DNA of 64,000 nucleotides from Salvator merianae. Lineage: Eukaryota; Chordata; Lepidosauria; Squamata; Teiidae. Positions 1 through 12,050 of the stretch are shown here, in pieces (position 1 is the first letter of the stretch; every line of letters begins with the position of its first letter). Where the stretch lies: positions 29,215,298-29,279,297 of the forward strand of contig QVOM02000073.1 of NCBI GenBank assembly GCA_003586115.2, written 5' to 3'. The notes beneath the pieces were generated by a model. It was not told the origin of the DNA and searched no databases. It was given only the letters and a program-made list of their open reading frames with translations. A program made the translations under genes and the position numbers.

Positions 1-141
1 GTGGGCTCTCCTTCACTGGAGATCTTCAAGGAAAGGCTGGACAGATATCTGTCTGGGATGCTTTAGTGAATCCTGCATTGAGCAGAGGGTTGGACTCAAT
101 GACCCTGGAGGTCCCTTCCAACTCTATGATTCTATGATTCT
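1..141 (+). mobile_element. CR1 LINE 3' end fragment
   Basis: The sequence matches the conserved 3' end of sauropsid CR1 LINEs: a stretch that would encode the end of the reverse-transcriptase ORF, a GGTTGGACTCAATGACC segment, CCTTCCAACTC, and the terminal 8-bp motif ATTCTATG repeated just under twice. CR1 elements end in such short octamer repeats instead of poly-A. The copy is cut by the window edge on its 5' side. It has no coding capacity. Confidence 0.9.
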
Positions 142-528
142 AATATCAAGCCCATTCATATCTGGCACTGGGATGCAGTGCAGTACAGAGCTGTGCATAC
201 CACCCTATCATCTGTAGCCCTTAAAGCCCTATAAAACTCAAGCTGGTGTTTACAATTTGCTTGTGTATTATGTATTCCACTCTCAGGCTCCATCTACACA
301 ATGAATTATAGAAGTCTGTGACCAACCAGAGGAAATGCAGCTGTGCACGCCTGCTCCAAGGGTGACTGCCATCCACGAAAATGCCAAAAGGGATGTCTTA
401 TGTCAAGAGTAGGATAAACTGCTTGACAGAGACTGAATAGAGGTATCATATTGCCAAATGCCAATTCAGCAGCCAAAGTTCTGGTCCACTGTATGAGGCT
501 AGAGTTCTAAGAGTACTTTCTGTGGCAG
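142..528. other. No recognised feature
   Basis: Single-copy-looking sequence of mixed composition. I see no coding signature, no terminal repeats and no similarity to other parts of the window. Confidence 0.4.
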
Positions 529-800
529 CTAAATTTCAGGCCAGGAATTTAGACTTTTGTGGGCAATGGGCCCCTTTGAAATATTTTCCATACTTCCAAC
601 ACATTGTGGCAGTGCCCACTGGGACAGATGCCTCCATATCTCCATTTGTGAATGAAGAAGCAGTGTCTGGGAATGCTTCCATTCAGGATGCAAAATAGCA
701 CCTTGCAAAAGTAGCACATCCAAGGTCAGTTGAATCCAGAAAGAAGACAATGTGATCACTGTGAGATGTCTGGTGTCATTGCACATGGAGACACAGCAGC
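529..800 (-). repeat. Diverged relative of the 38584-38872 MITE
   Basis: On the minus strand this stretch aligns by eye with the interior of the element at 38584-38872. Both hold a ...CAAGGTGCTATTTTGCATCC-like block followed by a run of CTG-rich sequence and an ATGGAGRTATGGAG-like block. The terminal GGCTG repeats of the better copy are not recognisable here, so boundaries are approximate. An 85-residue reading frame on this strand is taken as chance. Confidence 0.4.
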
Positions 801-1479
801 AAAGTCACTTTTTTGGGGTGCCTCAGATGGTAAACAGAGTCACAGTTTGAGTCTGCTGCTCCCAGTGGATGTGATAGAAGAGTAGCATTTATATTCATGG
901 TTTGATTATCCTATTTTATTGACAACAAAATAGATTGTTAAACTAATTAGGTAGTTAATAGTAAATGTAAATCCAAATATTCATTACACATAGTATACTC
1001 ATTTGGGCTCCAGTGCTCTGTTTCTTTAGTCATCATCTCATCAGTGGAAAAGCTTTGGTTGGAACTACAATTTGGTCTCTTTAAATATAGTGATCACAGA
1101 CATTCAGTGGTTATTGCAGCAAATAGAAAACGTACCCATTTCTCAACTCTGTCAAAAGTCAAATGATAGCAGATCCTGCCACATCAAACAAGCAAGCACT
1201 CCATGCCATACAGCAAGAAATGTGCTGTGGGCATGCCCTCCCCCCCTCCTGGCTGGACACATGTCAAACATTTGTTCCCCAGCTTCATTGTTCCTAGCTG
1301 GGATTGTTTGGGGAGGAACAGGAAATGACCTCAGAAGTCGGCCCTTTTGCCTGAATAAAGGAACTCAAGGTAAACCTGCACCTGCAGCTATACAGTGGTT
1401 GGTGGAAGAGAGCAATATGAGAATACTTTCCGCAACTCTGCTGCCATAAAGCACTACAAGCAGCACTTCTGGTGGATTG
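801..1479. other. No recognised feature
   Basis: AT-rich around 890-1000, then moderately GC-rich to 1470. The reading frames here have no family resemblance and no codon-like periodicity that I can see. Confidence 0.4.
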
Positions 1480-1690
1480 TTTCTTCAATGTATGAGGGAT
1501 GCAGCTCAATGGCAGGGCAAACTCCCTGAAAAGCAAAGGGTCACCAGTTTGAACCCCAGCCTTTCCCCAGAAGTAGGCAATGGCAAACCACCTTTGTATC
1601 TGCCTGAAGGTGCACAGGGAGATGCCCATGCAATCAACCAGGAGTCAGTCATGACTCTATGGTACCTAACAACATCAATTATCTCCATGC
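1480..1690 (+). mobile_element. tRNA-derived SINE-like repeat, diverged
   Basis: A tRNA-like head with a plausible polymerase III A box (about 1503-1514) and a B-box-like AGTTTGAACCCC (1546-1557) is followed by a body containing GGCAATGGCAAACCACC and a tail ending ATGGTACCTAACAAC. This order is typical of tRNA-derived SINEs of reptiles and other amniotes. It is diverged, has no clear poly-A tail, and target duplications were not found. The exact SINE family is not certain. Confidence 0.6.
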
Positions 1691-1785
1691 CTTTTGATGA
1701 CACCCATGTCACCTTTAAGGTGCTATGCAGATCCTGCCTCTGTTTGATTTGCAGAATATATTATTTTTACATACAAAAGAAAACA

Positions 1786-1805
1786 AAATGAAATGAAATG
1801 AAATG
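1786..1805. repeat. (AAATG)4 microsatellite
   Basis: Four perfect copies of AAATG followed by AAAATG. Confidence 0.85.
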
Positions 1806-1857
1806 AAAATGTGATAAAGTATAATTTAATCCTAGCAATGTATTTTTCTTGCTTCCC

Positions 1858-1884
1858 TCTCCTCCTCCTCCTCCTCCTCCTCCT
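1858..1884. repeat. (CTC)9 microsatellite
   Basis: Pure CTC/CCT repeat of about nine units. On the minus strand it produces an arginine run in a spurious frame. Confidence 0.95.
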
Positions 1885-2039
1885 TTTTGTCAACTGAAAG
1901 CAATACCAGAACAACAATGTCTGCAGCAGTTCATTCTTCATCACACATGTAACAAGAGTAGCAGCAATTTGGAATAAGCCATTTTTCAAGCCTAAATATG
2001 CAGCACAACCTTGTCCTAGGCTTGCACATAATTTCAAGA

Positions 2040-2141
2040 AGTCACTAGAAATGATTGTCTATTAGAGAGGTGAGACCTCTGGTATTTCCTAGTCACTAGA
2101 AATCATTGTATATTAGAATGAAAGAACTTCTGGTATTTCCA
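2040..2141. repeat. 51-bp tandem duplication
   Basis: Two adjacent copies begin AGTCACTAGAAATSATTGT and end CTGGTATTTCC: 2040-2090 and 2091-2141. They differ by scattered substitutions, so the duplication is not recent. Confidence 0.85.
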
Positions 2142-3040
2142 GATGTCAGAGTTCCAATTCAAGGGAAATAGGAGTATTTTATGTAAAAACGAAAACAAAT
2201 AGAAACTGATACTTTGTTGTGGACGTTAAAATGGCATGAAGTAAGAGAAAATAAACACTGAGGTTCTCTCTAGCAGACTTTCGTATACTGCCTTTCTTAT
2301 ACTGTCATCATCATCATTACCATCATTTTAAAATGGAATGGAAAAAAAAAGATTATGTAGAACCCTGGAAGAACCATTTTATATATTTACTCTGAAACAT
2401 GAAAAAAAAAAGGGAAAAAATAAATAGCTATATTAAAAAGATTAATACTGAGGATTTAAACATAAAATGTCACTATACAAATTCACAGAATTGGCGTGAA
2501 TTATACCCTTTAAATCAGATCCTAGTTAAAGATCCGCTTTTAGAATATTGAAATACTTAATCTGTTCACCTGAAAGCCTCAATGAGTGTCATCTTTGCAG
2601 ATTAGATTTTTAAGTATGATTTATGAGTGATTTCTGCGTAGTTTGATTGTTATTGCATGTGTGGCTTCCAAATGTATCATCTTCCCCAGGAAAAATGGGA
2701 TCATGTAAAGGTGATATTATACAGATTGCAGGCAACAAAGTATGGATGATTGCTGCCTGTCCTGGTTCTGCTCACTTCCACCCAACCACATCTCGTCCTG
2801 GCTCTGATAAAGAAATGCTGATCCTGGAGCCTGTGATAACAGACATGTGTCCTATGAAGATGGGAAATGCCCACCTTTTACCAGACTAGTTTTAAAACAG
2901 ATGTGCAGTGATGCTTGTTAGGGCTATGATTCCAGAGTTGAATCATCAACCCCAGAAACATTTCCTGCTAGGGATGATGGGATTTTTTTTTCCCCCACCT
3001 CAAATGGTAGATGGCACTACAGTGTCTATCAGCCAACAAT
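2142..3040. other. No recognised feature
   Basis: AT-rich sequence with A-tracts near 2341 and 2402. No terminal repeats and no coding signature seen. Confidence 0.4.
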
Positions 3041-3447
3041 GGGCCTGTTCACACTTGTAACTAGCAAGCATCAAGGATGCTTGCTAGACAAGTGGTTTCG
3101 CACCACAGGAGGGCCGTAGCGACCAGCAGCGGACTTGATCCACTGCCGATCGTTACTAGCACCTGGACAAGTAAAAAGCTGTGCTGCACCCCGTCCAGCG
3201 TTCTGGTGCCCGATCGCGGGCGCAATTGGCGGTCCTCCCAGTCGCCATGGCAGCAGCCTGACGCTTGATGGCCGCTGTTGTGGTGAGCATCGGGATGGAT
3301 AATGGAGTTCGCACTGGCGATCGCCATTATCCAGCTTGGGGTCTGTTTTCAGGATCCATAGTGCAGACGGTGTCTGCACAAGCGAGTTTCTTCCACGCTA
3401 GAATGGGCTAATTAGCCCATTCTAGCGTGGAAATTGCAAACAGGTCC
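3041..3447. mobile_element. Palindromic MITE, family A, 407 bp (copy A1)
   Basis: The left end is GGGCCTGTTCACACTT and the right end is its imperfect complement, closing in GGTCC. The trinucleotide AAT flanks both sides (3038-3040 and 3448-3450), a candidate target duplication. The right subterminal region (3391-3432) is a perfect 42-bp palindrome centred on TAATTA, and the left subterminal region has arms CTAGCAAGCATC/GATGCTTGCTAG around a 3-base loop. The interior is GC-rich against an AT-rich background and matches 31606-32306 in inverted orientation. It has no transposase. I infer a PIF/Harbinger-like non-autonomous element. Confidence 0.85.
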
Positions 3448-5680
3448 AATGTCTTGAATTTTGAAAGAACTAAGAGAGATGATCAGTAGGTCTGGTCTGG
3501 CTTTGCTAGAGCTGCTACTTCCTACTGCATTCAGGGGAAAGCAAACCTTTCACAGATTAGTGAGTAGGGATTCTGATATCAAAACATTTGAGCAATGGTG
3601 ACGCGTGCACCCAACTCCTTTTACTGCTTGCCATCCATGATTCACAAGCCTGTAAAGGGTTACAGTGCTGGCTTTTGGCTTGTCATTTTTGAGAGTAAGG
3701 CAGGATCCACAGAGGAAGTGGGGAAGAGTTGCAGTTGTAGTGCTTTCCCCCTGTCTTATAAACAGAAATAGTGCTCCATAATATGGAGGCTGCTGTCCGC
3801 ATGTCTGTTCCCCTTGCTGCCACTTTTGAAGACAAGACATTGACAGTGACAGTGAGGACAATAGTTTGAAGAACTCTAAGAGCTCTTCAAACCACTCTGC
3901 CACTACAGAACCCTAATAGCACTTATCACAGTATGGAAGAAGACGAGCACAACATTCTTGCAGACACAACCCTCTTTGGTACTTTCACATGGCAAGAAAG
4001 AAATGCAGGTTCTTCTTCAGATCCCACAATCACCTCTCAACACCCCTGCCAGATGGCAGGAGACAGTCCTGGGAAAATACCGGGCTGTTACCACATCTGG
4101 CATTTGTTCATGTAATTGTTGCTCTTGCAAAATACCTTGATGGGGATTTTTTGTTTGTTTGTTTTTTTCCTATGCTTGCTAACATCCAGACATTTTGATT
4201 ATACTAAGAAATGCCAGTCAGAAGTAAGTAATTGGACTTATGCAATCGAAATTATAGAAAACTCAGCTTCACTGCTGGATTTTCTATAATGCTGATTTAG
4301 CGGATCATCAATTGACTATACTGGGAGTGAGTATACTGGGAAATCCTGCCTATGACAGAGAAGTTTTAAGAATGCTCAATAGTCAGAACACTTGAAGCTT
4401 TGGCATCCTTTAGCACATTGAGTTTCATGCTTAATTATTCCCATAAAGGTAGCAAAATTCAGGTGTGGGAGAAGAAACTGTAATTTTGCATTTAGAAATC
4501 TAAAAGATTTATAATAATGTGACTTGAGGGTGGGTGCATGCATGAGCAAAGGAAGAAGCATTTTCAAAATGCTACTGCAAATGAGAACAATTTCATGGAT
4601 TTTGAATGTAGTGTTAATCAGTGAGTTAGATGAATTAATGCCATGATGTGTACTGTGGGTTAGGCAAAAAATAATGATGGATTAAATTATAAAGCCATTC
4701 AAAGCTTTGTTTTGTTTGCCTTTTGACCATGCCTGCTATAGTTTTAATATAATGTTTAGAGTTTATGGTGACATAATTAACATTACAAATTACAATGACA
4801 TCAGAAAAGCCAGAACATTTTATCAGGTCACTAAACAAGAACAGAAAAAAAAATTTTAAAGGAAGAAAACAAAATGTTGTAAGATCCATTAGGTTCTGTG
4901 GGGTCAAAACATGTTCAAGTAAGCATTAAGCTAATAAGCTTGAGGTGGTATAATGTATTCATAAAATAAAATGTGGCAAAATTCAGATTACACAATTATG
5001 GGTTAAATGTACTTTGTTCATTTACAGGCAACAACACAGTAGCATGATTGTTTTTGTTGTTAACTGGTTTATCAAATAGTTTCAGGTTTCCTAAAAAAAC
5101 TGTTCTGTGTAGTGTTCTGCACTTGTTAAGACAAGCAATGCAGTCTGCTGCTACTTTCCTCTTCATTCCCAATTGCTAAATCATGCATTTTAATGTTGGA
5201 GTGTTACCTTGATTATGAAGCAGAAGAATCTCCCTAATTACAAGCTGTCACTGTGTAGCGCCTATGTGAGCAGAAGATATAAAAGGCTGCATACATACAG
5301 GTGTCCTAGGACACCCCCTAACTGCTTGGTGTAGGAGCAAGGGGGTCCAAACACCTTGATGCCCCTGGGCTGATACACTTTGCATGCACCCACTCCCAAC
5401 TGGCTTTTGGTTGGCCTCTTCACCCCATCTGGGTCAACTCATCTGGAATGAACAACTCTTGGGATTGTTGTCTATGACCGTGAATGGATTGGGGAGGAAG
5501 GAGACAACTTGCTAATTTGGTTTCTGGCTGGGATGTTTTTTTGCCAGACCATAAATCACTGATTTCTCAGTCATTTCTGGTCCGGTGCAAAAGTGGGCTG
5601 GTCAGATACCCCATTGCTATGAGAGGGATTCTGTATAGCAGTGAAGCCTTCATTTGTTCATCATGCATCCTGTCCAAGCA
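3448..5680. other. No recognised feature
   Basis: Mixed sequence with a (TTTG)n-like tract near 4152 and a short perfect palindrome at about 5301-5316. The open frames within it show no protein-family resemblance. Some of it may be decayed repeat that I cannot identify. Confidence 0.35.
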
Positions 5681-5790
5681 GGCCCCTGGTGGTGTAGTGG
5701 TTAAGAGCATTGGGCTAGAATCCAGAAGTCCATTTGGTTGAATCCCTGCACTGCCATGAAACTCACTGGGCCTTCCCAGTTACGGGTAGA
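5681..5790 (+). mobile_element. tRNA-derived SINE head
   Basis: The sequence reads GGTGGTGTAGTGGTTAAGAG then GGGCTAGAATCC, with A box near 5695-5707 and B box GGTTGAATCCC at 5736-5746, followed by ATGAAACTCACTGGGCC. This head is very similar to a tRNA-derived SINE class that is abundant in squamates. The body after about 5790 is too diverged to follow. It is not a functional tRNA gene because the cloverleaf cannot be completed. Confidence 0.7.
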
Positions 5791-7498
5791 ATTGCCTCAA
5801 TGCCTTTCAAGTTCCTTGAAAATGGGAAAGACTAAGCAGCAAATTCTGACAGAAAATCCAGAGCGGCGCTTCTATGGCAGTTGGAGGGACCACCATCCAA
5901 CCCAGTACCAAATGTCATGTTTACATTTCTTTGGCTCCCAATGGTGAGGCTAAGAGGGAAAAATCTGTTAATTTACTTAGAGTCTCCATACCTTTATGCC
6001 AGTGTCTTTTGCGACAGAACAATGCCAACTAATGCCTGTGGTGACTTTGTGCAAGTCACCACAATTCTGGTGCTAGTATTAAAGTTAAAAATGCTGGTGG
6101 AAGAAGAGAAGGGAAGTACAGAGGAGGCATTCCATTGTTCTAACCTGGGATAAGATGCTGGCACCAAAGCGTGGAATTAAAAACAAAAGCAAAAGCAAAA
6201 CCTTGTTAAAACTTTAATTAGGTATACAAAATTAGAAGTAAGGGCATAAAGCTTTGTGAAAAGGAAAAATCTCCATGTTTACATTCTGTCTGTACTATGC
6301 CAGCTCAGGGCAGCCCTACTGACCAAATGAACCACTCTTTACGTAATAATGAGCCAATTTATGTAATAAGGAAGCCCATCAACTCTGTAGTACATAGCGT
6401 TGAGCCCTGTAGCCCTTGCCATCTAGTAATAAAACCAACAGGAAGACTTTTCATGTTCTTGGTGCCCTTGAGTGGTTGCCAACAACTCTTGCAAACTTAT
6501 TTGCAAGCAATTCTCCTGGTGTACCCCTCCCAGCAGCTGCACATACATAGGTAGGCTGTCACCCATATCCAAGAAATTGCAAAAGGTTAACTGCTCCACA
6601 AGAAATCCAAGAATCCTAAAAACAAACATTTTATTTTTTATATTCATCTGGCAGCTAGGAAAGACTTTGTGTTTTTACCTGGACTTGCTTCAAGGCAGAG
6701 GGAGATTCCCTTAGCTGTCAGAAGTCACACACAGTTTCTCTAAATATTGTGCCCCTCTATTATGGCAAATGTCTGTAAGGAAGGGGGGATAGGAGGGTAT
6801 TTTCCCCACCTTCACAACCTAACTTACTTCTAATGAATTTTAAGTACATAAGGGAGGGATGAAGGCTGCTGAACCAAGTGGCATAACAGGGCAGCCCTGT
6901 GTTTATGAAACTGGAAAAATATAAGCAAATGCCTTTGGCCTGATCTCTTTATTTTACATTGAACATTTATGAACAAACAGGAATGAATTTTCTGAAAGGT
7001 TTGTTGTTGTTGTTCTACCTATCCAGCTGCTTTCCCTGATCTGCCTGTGATTTTCAAATCTAAAAAATTGTCATCTTCAGGGATAACATTGTTGAATCTC
7101 AAGAAGGTGATTAATACATGTGATTATGAAATGATCTTTCCTAATATGCTTCTATTCAGAATGATTGCATTATATTTCCCATAAATCTCAACCATCCTAG
7201 CCAGTGGTAAAATGGTAAAGGACCCAGTATTTCCAGAATATGTAAAACCAAAACAAACACACAAAATCCTGCCCAACTGATGAACAGAGGAAGACTGGTC
7301 TGAGCAGGTGCAAATAGAAGTTCCTTTCCCAGCACATGCCAATTTCTAAAGAGGTCAGAGGAAATTAAGTTTTGCTAGTGCTGTGTGGACTTAAATTCCA
7401 CAAAGTAGTGTTAATGTGAGGGGTGGAGCTTCACTCACACCTTTTATGCCAGCTACCCCATTCAGTAATTTCTCATAATTCAGTGAATTTATAAAAAT
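5791..7498. other. No recognised feature
   Basis: Unassigned AT-rich sequence. The first 150 bases may be SINE body. A short GTT repeat lies near 7002. Confidence 0.35.
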
Positions 7499-7610
7499 AT
7501 AAGAACCTGCTGGATCAGGCCACAGCCCATCAAATCCAGCATCCTGTTTCACATGGTGGTCCATCAATTGCTTCTGGGCATTCTCAAGCAGAAGACAAAG
7601 GGAAAACATC
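7499..7610 (+). repeat. Interspersed repeat G, copy 1
   Basis: The core ATAAGAACCTGCTGGATCAG, followed by CCCATCAAATCCAGCATCCT, is a block that recurs widely in reptile genomes. A second copy begins at about 23426. I do not know its class with certainty. It has no ORF. Confidence 0.6.
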
Positions 7611-7911
7611 CACTTTTTAGCTGACTCATACATGGGCTAGCAGTGCTTTATGGTTTGGGACCACAAAGACAGTTAGTCATGTTGAGGCTCAATTTTAAAG
7701 ATTTCCTTTTTCTTGTTAAACCACGTTTAATAAACATCAGTTCAATAAAATCTGACAAAGCCCACCTGTAAAATACTACCTTTTCTTATTACTCTTTAAG
7801 CCATCACTTACTTAAATCAACTTACTTGTTTTATATACGTATTGACTCTCTACTGGATTCTCAAACCAGTTTACAGCAAACGCATTATATAAAAGTAAAA
7901 TACAAAAATAA

Positions 7912-7949
<38 letters not shown>

Positions 7950-9454
7950 ATTAATATTCTGCAAAATATTAGTGAAGAAGCAGAACACGACTGTGTGCAT
8001 GCAAACACATATACATCTGAACAAACATTCATACAGAAAAGGAAGTAAAGAAGCAGCACAAAACAGACTATACAGGAAATGGGAGAATCATTTGCCCTTC
8101 AAAAGGAAAACCACCCTATATGTAACTGCAATGGTCAGCTTCCCTCTTTAATCCAAAATGTACTTTGGAATAAGTGTTTCTGAGAATTGTGGAGACAGAT
8201 ATCTCCACTGTCATTCTTGTAACTTCTTTCTCCTTCTTTAGCAGAAAAAAGACTGTAGGAAGCTGACTTACAAATAGACGTTACTTACCATAGTGGCAAC
8301 TATGCATGGTAATGGCAGTATCTTGCATAGGTGGGAACATTTCATTAATATACGCAAACAGGAAGTGAATAAAGAGAGGTCAAAGAAAAAGGCCAAGCTA
8401 ATATGTATTATATTATTCTGGTTTTTAAACATAAATAAGCAACTGAAGTGTTGCCTTCTTTGCCACCATTTCTTTACACTAGCATAGTAGGAGAAGAGAG
8501 ATGGAAGGGGAGAAAATCCATTTCTTGTCCCAAAATGCATTCCAATCTTATTCCACCATTGTGTATAAATGTGATTTTCCTTGACTTCTGCTAAATGCAC
8601 AGAGCTTCGGTATAGAAAAGATGGTTAGAAGAATTCCACAGTTTACTCCATTCATTCAAGGGATGTAAAGAAAAGTCTACATACAGCAGACATAACAACT
8701 GCCTACCGCTAAATTATATCTTTAGTAGTAGCAACCAAAGAGGTAAATAAGTTAGGAAATTGTGCCTATTTTACTGAGGATAAAAAGATTTCTTTTATTT
8801 ATTTAATTTTGGAAACAGAAGCCTGCTGTCACTGGATAATACTTTTCAGAAGGCTGGAACAAATGCATTATGGCTGCTTTCCTCATGAGTTTTATGGCTA
8901 TGGATAGACTGGCTTTGAATGTCTCTGCAGAAGCAGCCATAACTTGGCTAACGGCTTAAGTGAAAGTCAGGTAATCTGGGAAGTTGATGCTTGGGCTAAC
9001 ATCACATCTCGAGCTCCATCTGTTTGTGACAGCAGCACAGCATGGGATCCTGGTGATACGTCAAGGTCTGTTTTGAATTTCCTACCTTGTGTCAGTTTAT
9101 GTCATACTTTTTCATTTTAAACAAACAAACAAAGTTCTCTATTGTTCTTCAGTTTAACAATATAAGTACAGTCCCTTCATGAGAAAACCCATAGAAAGAG
9201 GACAGCTTAAATAACTGTGTAGAAAGGATGCTGAATGCTTTTCTCAGATGGCTAGGGATGGGGAGAGGAGGTCATAAGGATTAGGTATTGATTCCATACA
9301 TCTAACAAAAAGTAGGTAGAAACATTTGAAATAGACCCAGGTCTCAATCAGGAAATCACTCTTTATCTTTCCTTTTTAATAGTTTGTTTAAAAGGGAAGG
9401 TCACATTGTAGGAGTCACTGAAAAGTAAATCTCTAAGACTAAAGTAGAATCTGT
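7611..9454. other. No recognised feature except a TG microsatellite
   Basis: AT-rich sequence interrupted by the TG repeat at 7913-7948. No family resemblance was found in the open frames. Confidence 0.35.
7913..7948. repeat. (TG)18 microsatellite
   Basis: Uninterrupted TG dinucleotide run of 36 bases, ending at GCATTAATATT. Confidence 0.97.
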
Positions 9455-9775
9455 CTCGTCCCTTTATGAAGCCTTGAATGCATGATACTACACCATCATT
9501 GTACATGCAGTGCAGAGGGAGGTAGCCTCTACCTACAGTCTCAAAATTACAACTGATTCGATTGTGTGTGTGTGAGAGAGAGATAAGTCTCACCTGCTCA
9601 TCAAAAACACAGCTGGGGATTCCTTTGCTGTGATTCAATAAGCAAAAGCATCCGGAAGTGTGTGGAAAGCATGCAGAGGTTTCAAGAGAATAATTGCTTC
9701 TCTTAATTTGGTGAGGGGAGGACAATATGTTTGTATTACCCTTCCCCTTCCTGTGTAGATCCTGCCTAAGTTTTA
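9455..9775. repeat. Interspersed repeat F, copy 1 (uninterrupted)
   Basis: It aligns with 20180-21045: GCCTTGAATGCAT, then CTCAAAATTACA, then CTTTGCTGTGATT, then TAATTGCTTCTCTTA, then GTAGATCCTGCC. It represents the repeat without the MITE that splits the 20-kb copy. It contains a short (TG)n/(GA)n tract near 9564. No terminal repeats or coding content were identified, so the class is unknown. Confidence 0.65.
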
Positions 9776-9788
9776 AATATCCTTCTCA

Positions 9789-9792
9789 AAAA

Positions 9793-9823
<31 letters not shown>

Positions 9824-9825
9824 AT
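9789..9825. repeat. (AAAT)9 microsatellite
   Basis: Pure AAAT tetranucleotide run, lying just downstream of repeat F. It could be the remains of a retroposon tail. Confidence 0.95.
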
Positions 9826-9901
9826 GTGACCCCTGGAGTTTTCCATGTGTTCTTCAAAAATGTTGGACAGAGTGAATTGATTGTAAACCAAGCTATGGAA
9901 A

Positions 9902-10230
9902 CAGTGGCGTAGCTAAACGTTCAGCCACCCGGGGCGGACCAAACAGCGGCAGCCGAGCAGGGCGCCCCACCCTGCAGAATGCCCCACCCTGCAGCTGCCT
10001 ATTCCCGCTGCCGCCATGATGATGGCCGCGCGCGCACCAGCCGGCGCGGTGAGCGGGTGGGGCGGGCGAGTGGCGAGCGAGAGGTGAGCGGCGGACGTGC
10101 CGGTGAAGCCGACTAAAGGCAAACTGGCGGCCGGGCGGGTGGGAGGGCCCAACTCAAAGGTGGGCGCCACCCCCAACAATGTGCCGCCCAGTGCGCAGTG
10201 CCCCCCGCGCCCCCCCTTGCTATGCCAGTG
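9902..10230. mobile_element. Non-autonomous hAT-type transposon, 329 bp
   Basis: The ends CAGTGGCGTAGCTAA and (complement) CACTGGCATAGCAAG form terminal inverted repeats that match at 12 of 15 positions. A perfect 8-bp direct repeat TATGGAAA flanks it (9894-9901 and 10231-10238), the target-site length of hAT transposases. The interior is strongly GC- and CpG-rich against AT-rich flanks and carries no transposase. It could be mistaken for a small CpG island. Confidence 0.93.
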
Positions 10231-10238
10231 TATGGAAA

Positions 10239-10548
10239 ATTCCAAATTTGTAGTAATTATGAATGGCTCTAAACTTCTCAATCACATTTTCTGGAATTTG
10301 ATATTCTAAGGCTTGTTCATACTAATTGTCCTAGAGCAATGATATGTTTTCAGGTTCAGAAGAAATCTCACACCTTAATCCTAATTTGTTAAAATGGCAC
10401 ATAGTGATTTCTCTGTGCTGTATACCCTTCCTGCAATTTTGCATGGTTTGTGCACTTTCCATAGAATATCACTGAGTTCAGGGCTACCTAGTGGTCTAGT
10501 CACGCATTTCTTTATTTTTAAGAAAAGTCACCAAAATTAGTGAGATCC
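10239..10548. other. No recognised feature
   Basis: Short unassigned AT-rich stretch between the hAT element and the BovB remnant. Confidence 0.4.
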
Positions 10549-11695
10549 CCCATTGTGTGGGGGGAGACAAGAGAATGGGAAAGACAAGAAATCTCTTTAA
10601 GAAAATTAGAAATGTCAAGGGAACATTTTATGCAAAAATGGGCATGCAAAAGACAAAAAATGGTAGAGACCAAACAGAAGCAGAAGAGATTAAGAAGAGG
10701 TAGCAACGATAAACAGAAGAAGAAAAATCGTAACATTGCTGATGGTCGGTGACTGAGCTAGAGCCAGACATCCTAGAGAGTAATGTGTGAAGCCTAGGAA
10801 GTATTGCTAATCACAAGGCTAGCAAAGGTGAAAGAATTCCAGGTGAACTATATAAATTCTAAAAAGATGATACTGTTAAAGTGCTGCACTCAATATGCCA
10901 GCAAATTTGGAAAGTTCAGCAGTGGCCACTGGATTGGAAAAGGTCAGTGTTTTATGTTCCAATCCCAAAGAAAGGCAATGTCAAACAATATTCAAGCTAC
11001 CCAAAATTGTGTTTATTTCACACGTGAGCAAAGTAATTCTCAAGATTCTCTAAAGTTAGGCTTCAGCAATATGAGCCAAGAACCACCAGAAGTTCAAGCT
11101 GATTTTCAAAGGGGCAAGGGAACTAGAGATCAAATTACCATCATTTGCTAGATAATGGATAAAATAAGGAAGTTCCAGAAAAATATCTACTTCTGCTTCA
11201 TTGACTACACCACCATATTTATTTAACATATACGCAGAATACATTATGTGAAACACCAGACTGGATGAATAAAAAAATAGAATTAAGATGGTCAGAACAA
11301 ATAGCGACTTTAGATATGCAGACGATACCAATCTGGTGGCAGAAAATGAAGAAGAATTAAGGAATCTCTTGATGAGAGTACAAGAAAAGAGTGCAAAAGT
11401 TTGCTTGCAGCGCAACATTCAAAAACCCCTTAGTTCATGGCATCTGGTCGTATTACTTCCTTGCAAATAGAGAGAAGAAATGGAAGCAGTGTCAGAATTT
11501 ACTTTCTTAGGCTCAAAGATCTCTTCAGATGATGACTGCATCTATGAAATTAACACTTACCTCTTGGGAAGAAGACTGTTGCAAACCCAGACAGCATACT
11601 AAAAGACAGTGATATCACCTTGTCAACAAAGTTCTGCATAGTCAAAGTTGTGGTTTTCCTACTAGTTATGTGTGGCAGTGAAAGTGGAACCATAA
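10549..11695 (+). mobile_element. BovB (RTE) LINE remnant, reverse-transcriptase region
   Basis: The plus strand encodes, across several frames, the middle of an RTE-clade ORF2. Landmarks are the GETREWERQE-like start near 10552, a reverse-transcriptase region with MDKIRKFQKNIYFCFIDY near 11154, the catalytic box RYADDT (11312-11329), and the later FLGSKISSDD near 11504. Frameshifts, stops and internal deletions are frequent, so no protein can be made. BovB is abundant in squamates and ruminants. A second copy lies on the opposite strand at 59825-61017. This copy ends where repeat F begins. Confidence 0.88.
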
Positions 11696-12050
11696 GGAAG
11701 GTTAAGTACTGAATAATCAATCCCCCTTCATTCGATTCTGAGGTGGGAACAACTCTCCTCCTGCCTGTCAAAATCACATTGAGGGAATCTCCAAGCACAA
11801 TTTTGTTGGAAAGAAAGGTTGCCTTCCCCATGTATCAGGATCAGCTGTGATTTTGACACAGAGAAAGGAGGCTGCCTCTCTCCTCCCATGTCAAAATTAT
11901 AGCTGATCCTCATGGGTGGAGAGATTTTGACAAGTAGGGACATCAGACAGTATGCAGAAACCCTGCTGCCATGTTAAGACGAACACTTGCCCCTCCAAAT
12001 TTGGAAGGAGAAGAGTGCCAATTTCCCCATGCAGGAACTGCCATAATCAC
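11696..12050. repeat. Interspersed repeat F, diverged copy 2
   Basis: It shares with 20280-20450 the blocks CAAAATTATAGCTGATCCT, ATTTTGACAAGTAGG and CAGTATGCAG. An internal segment resembling the first block occurs earlier as well (about 11768), suggesting a partial internal duplication. Boundaries are approximate. Confidence 0.45.

Noticed and set aside
5681..5790. Functional tRNA gene
   Set aside because: A and B boxes are present but the cloverleaf cannot be completed and the context is a SINE head.
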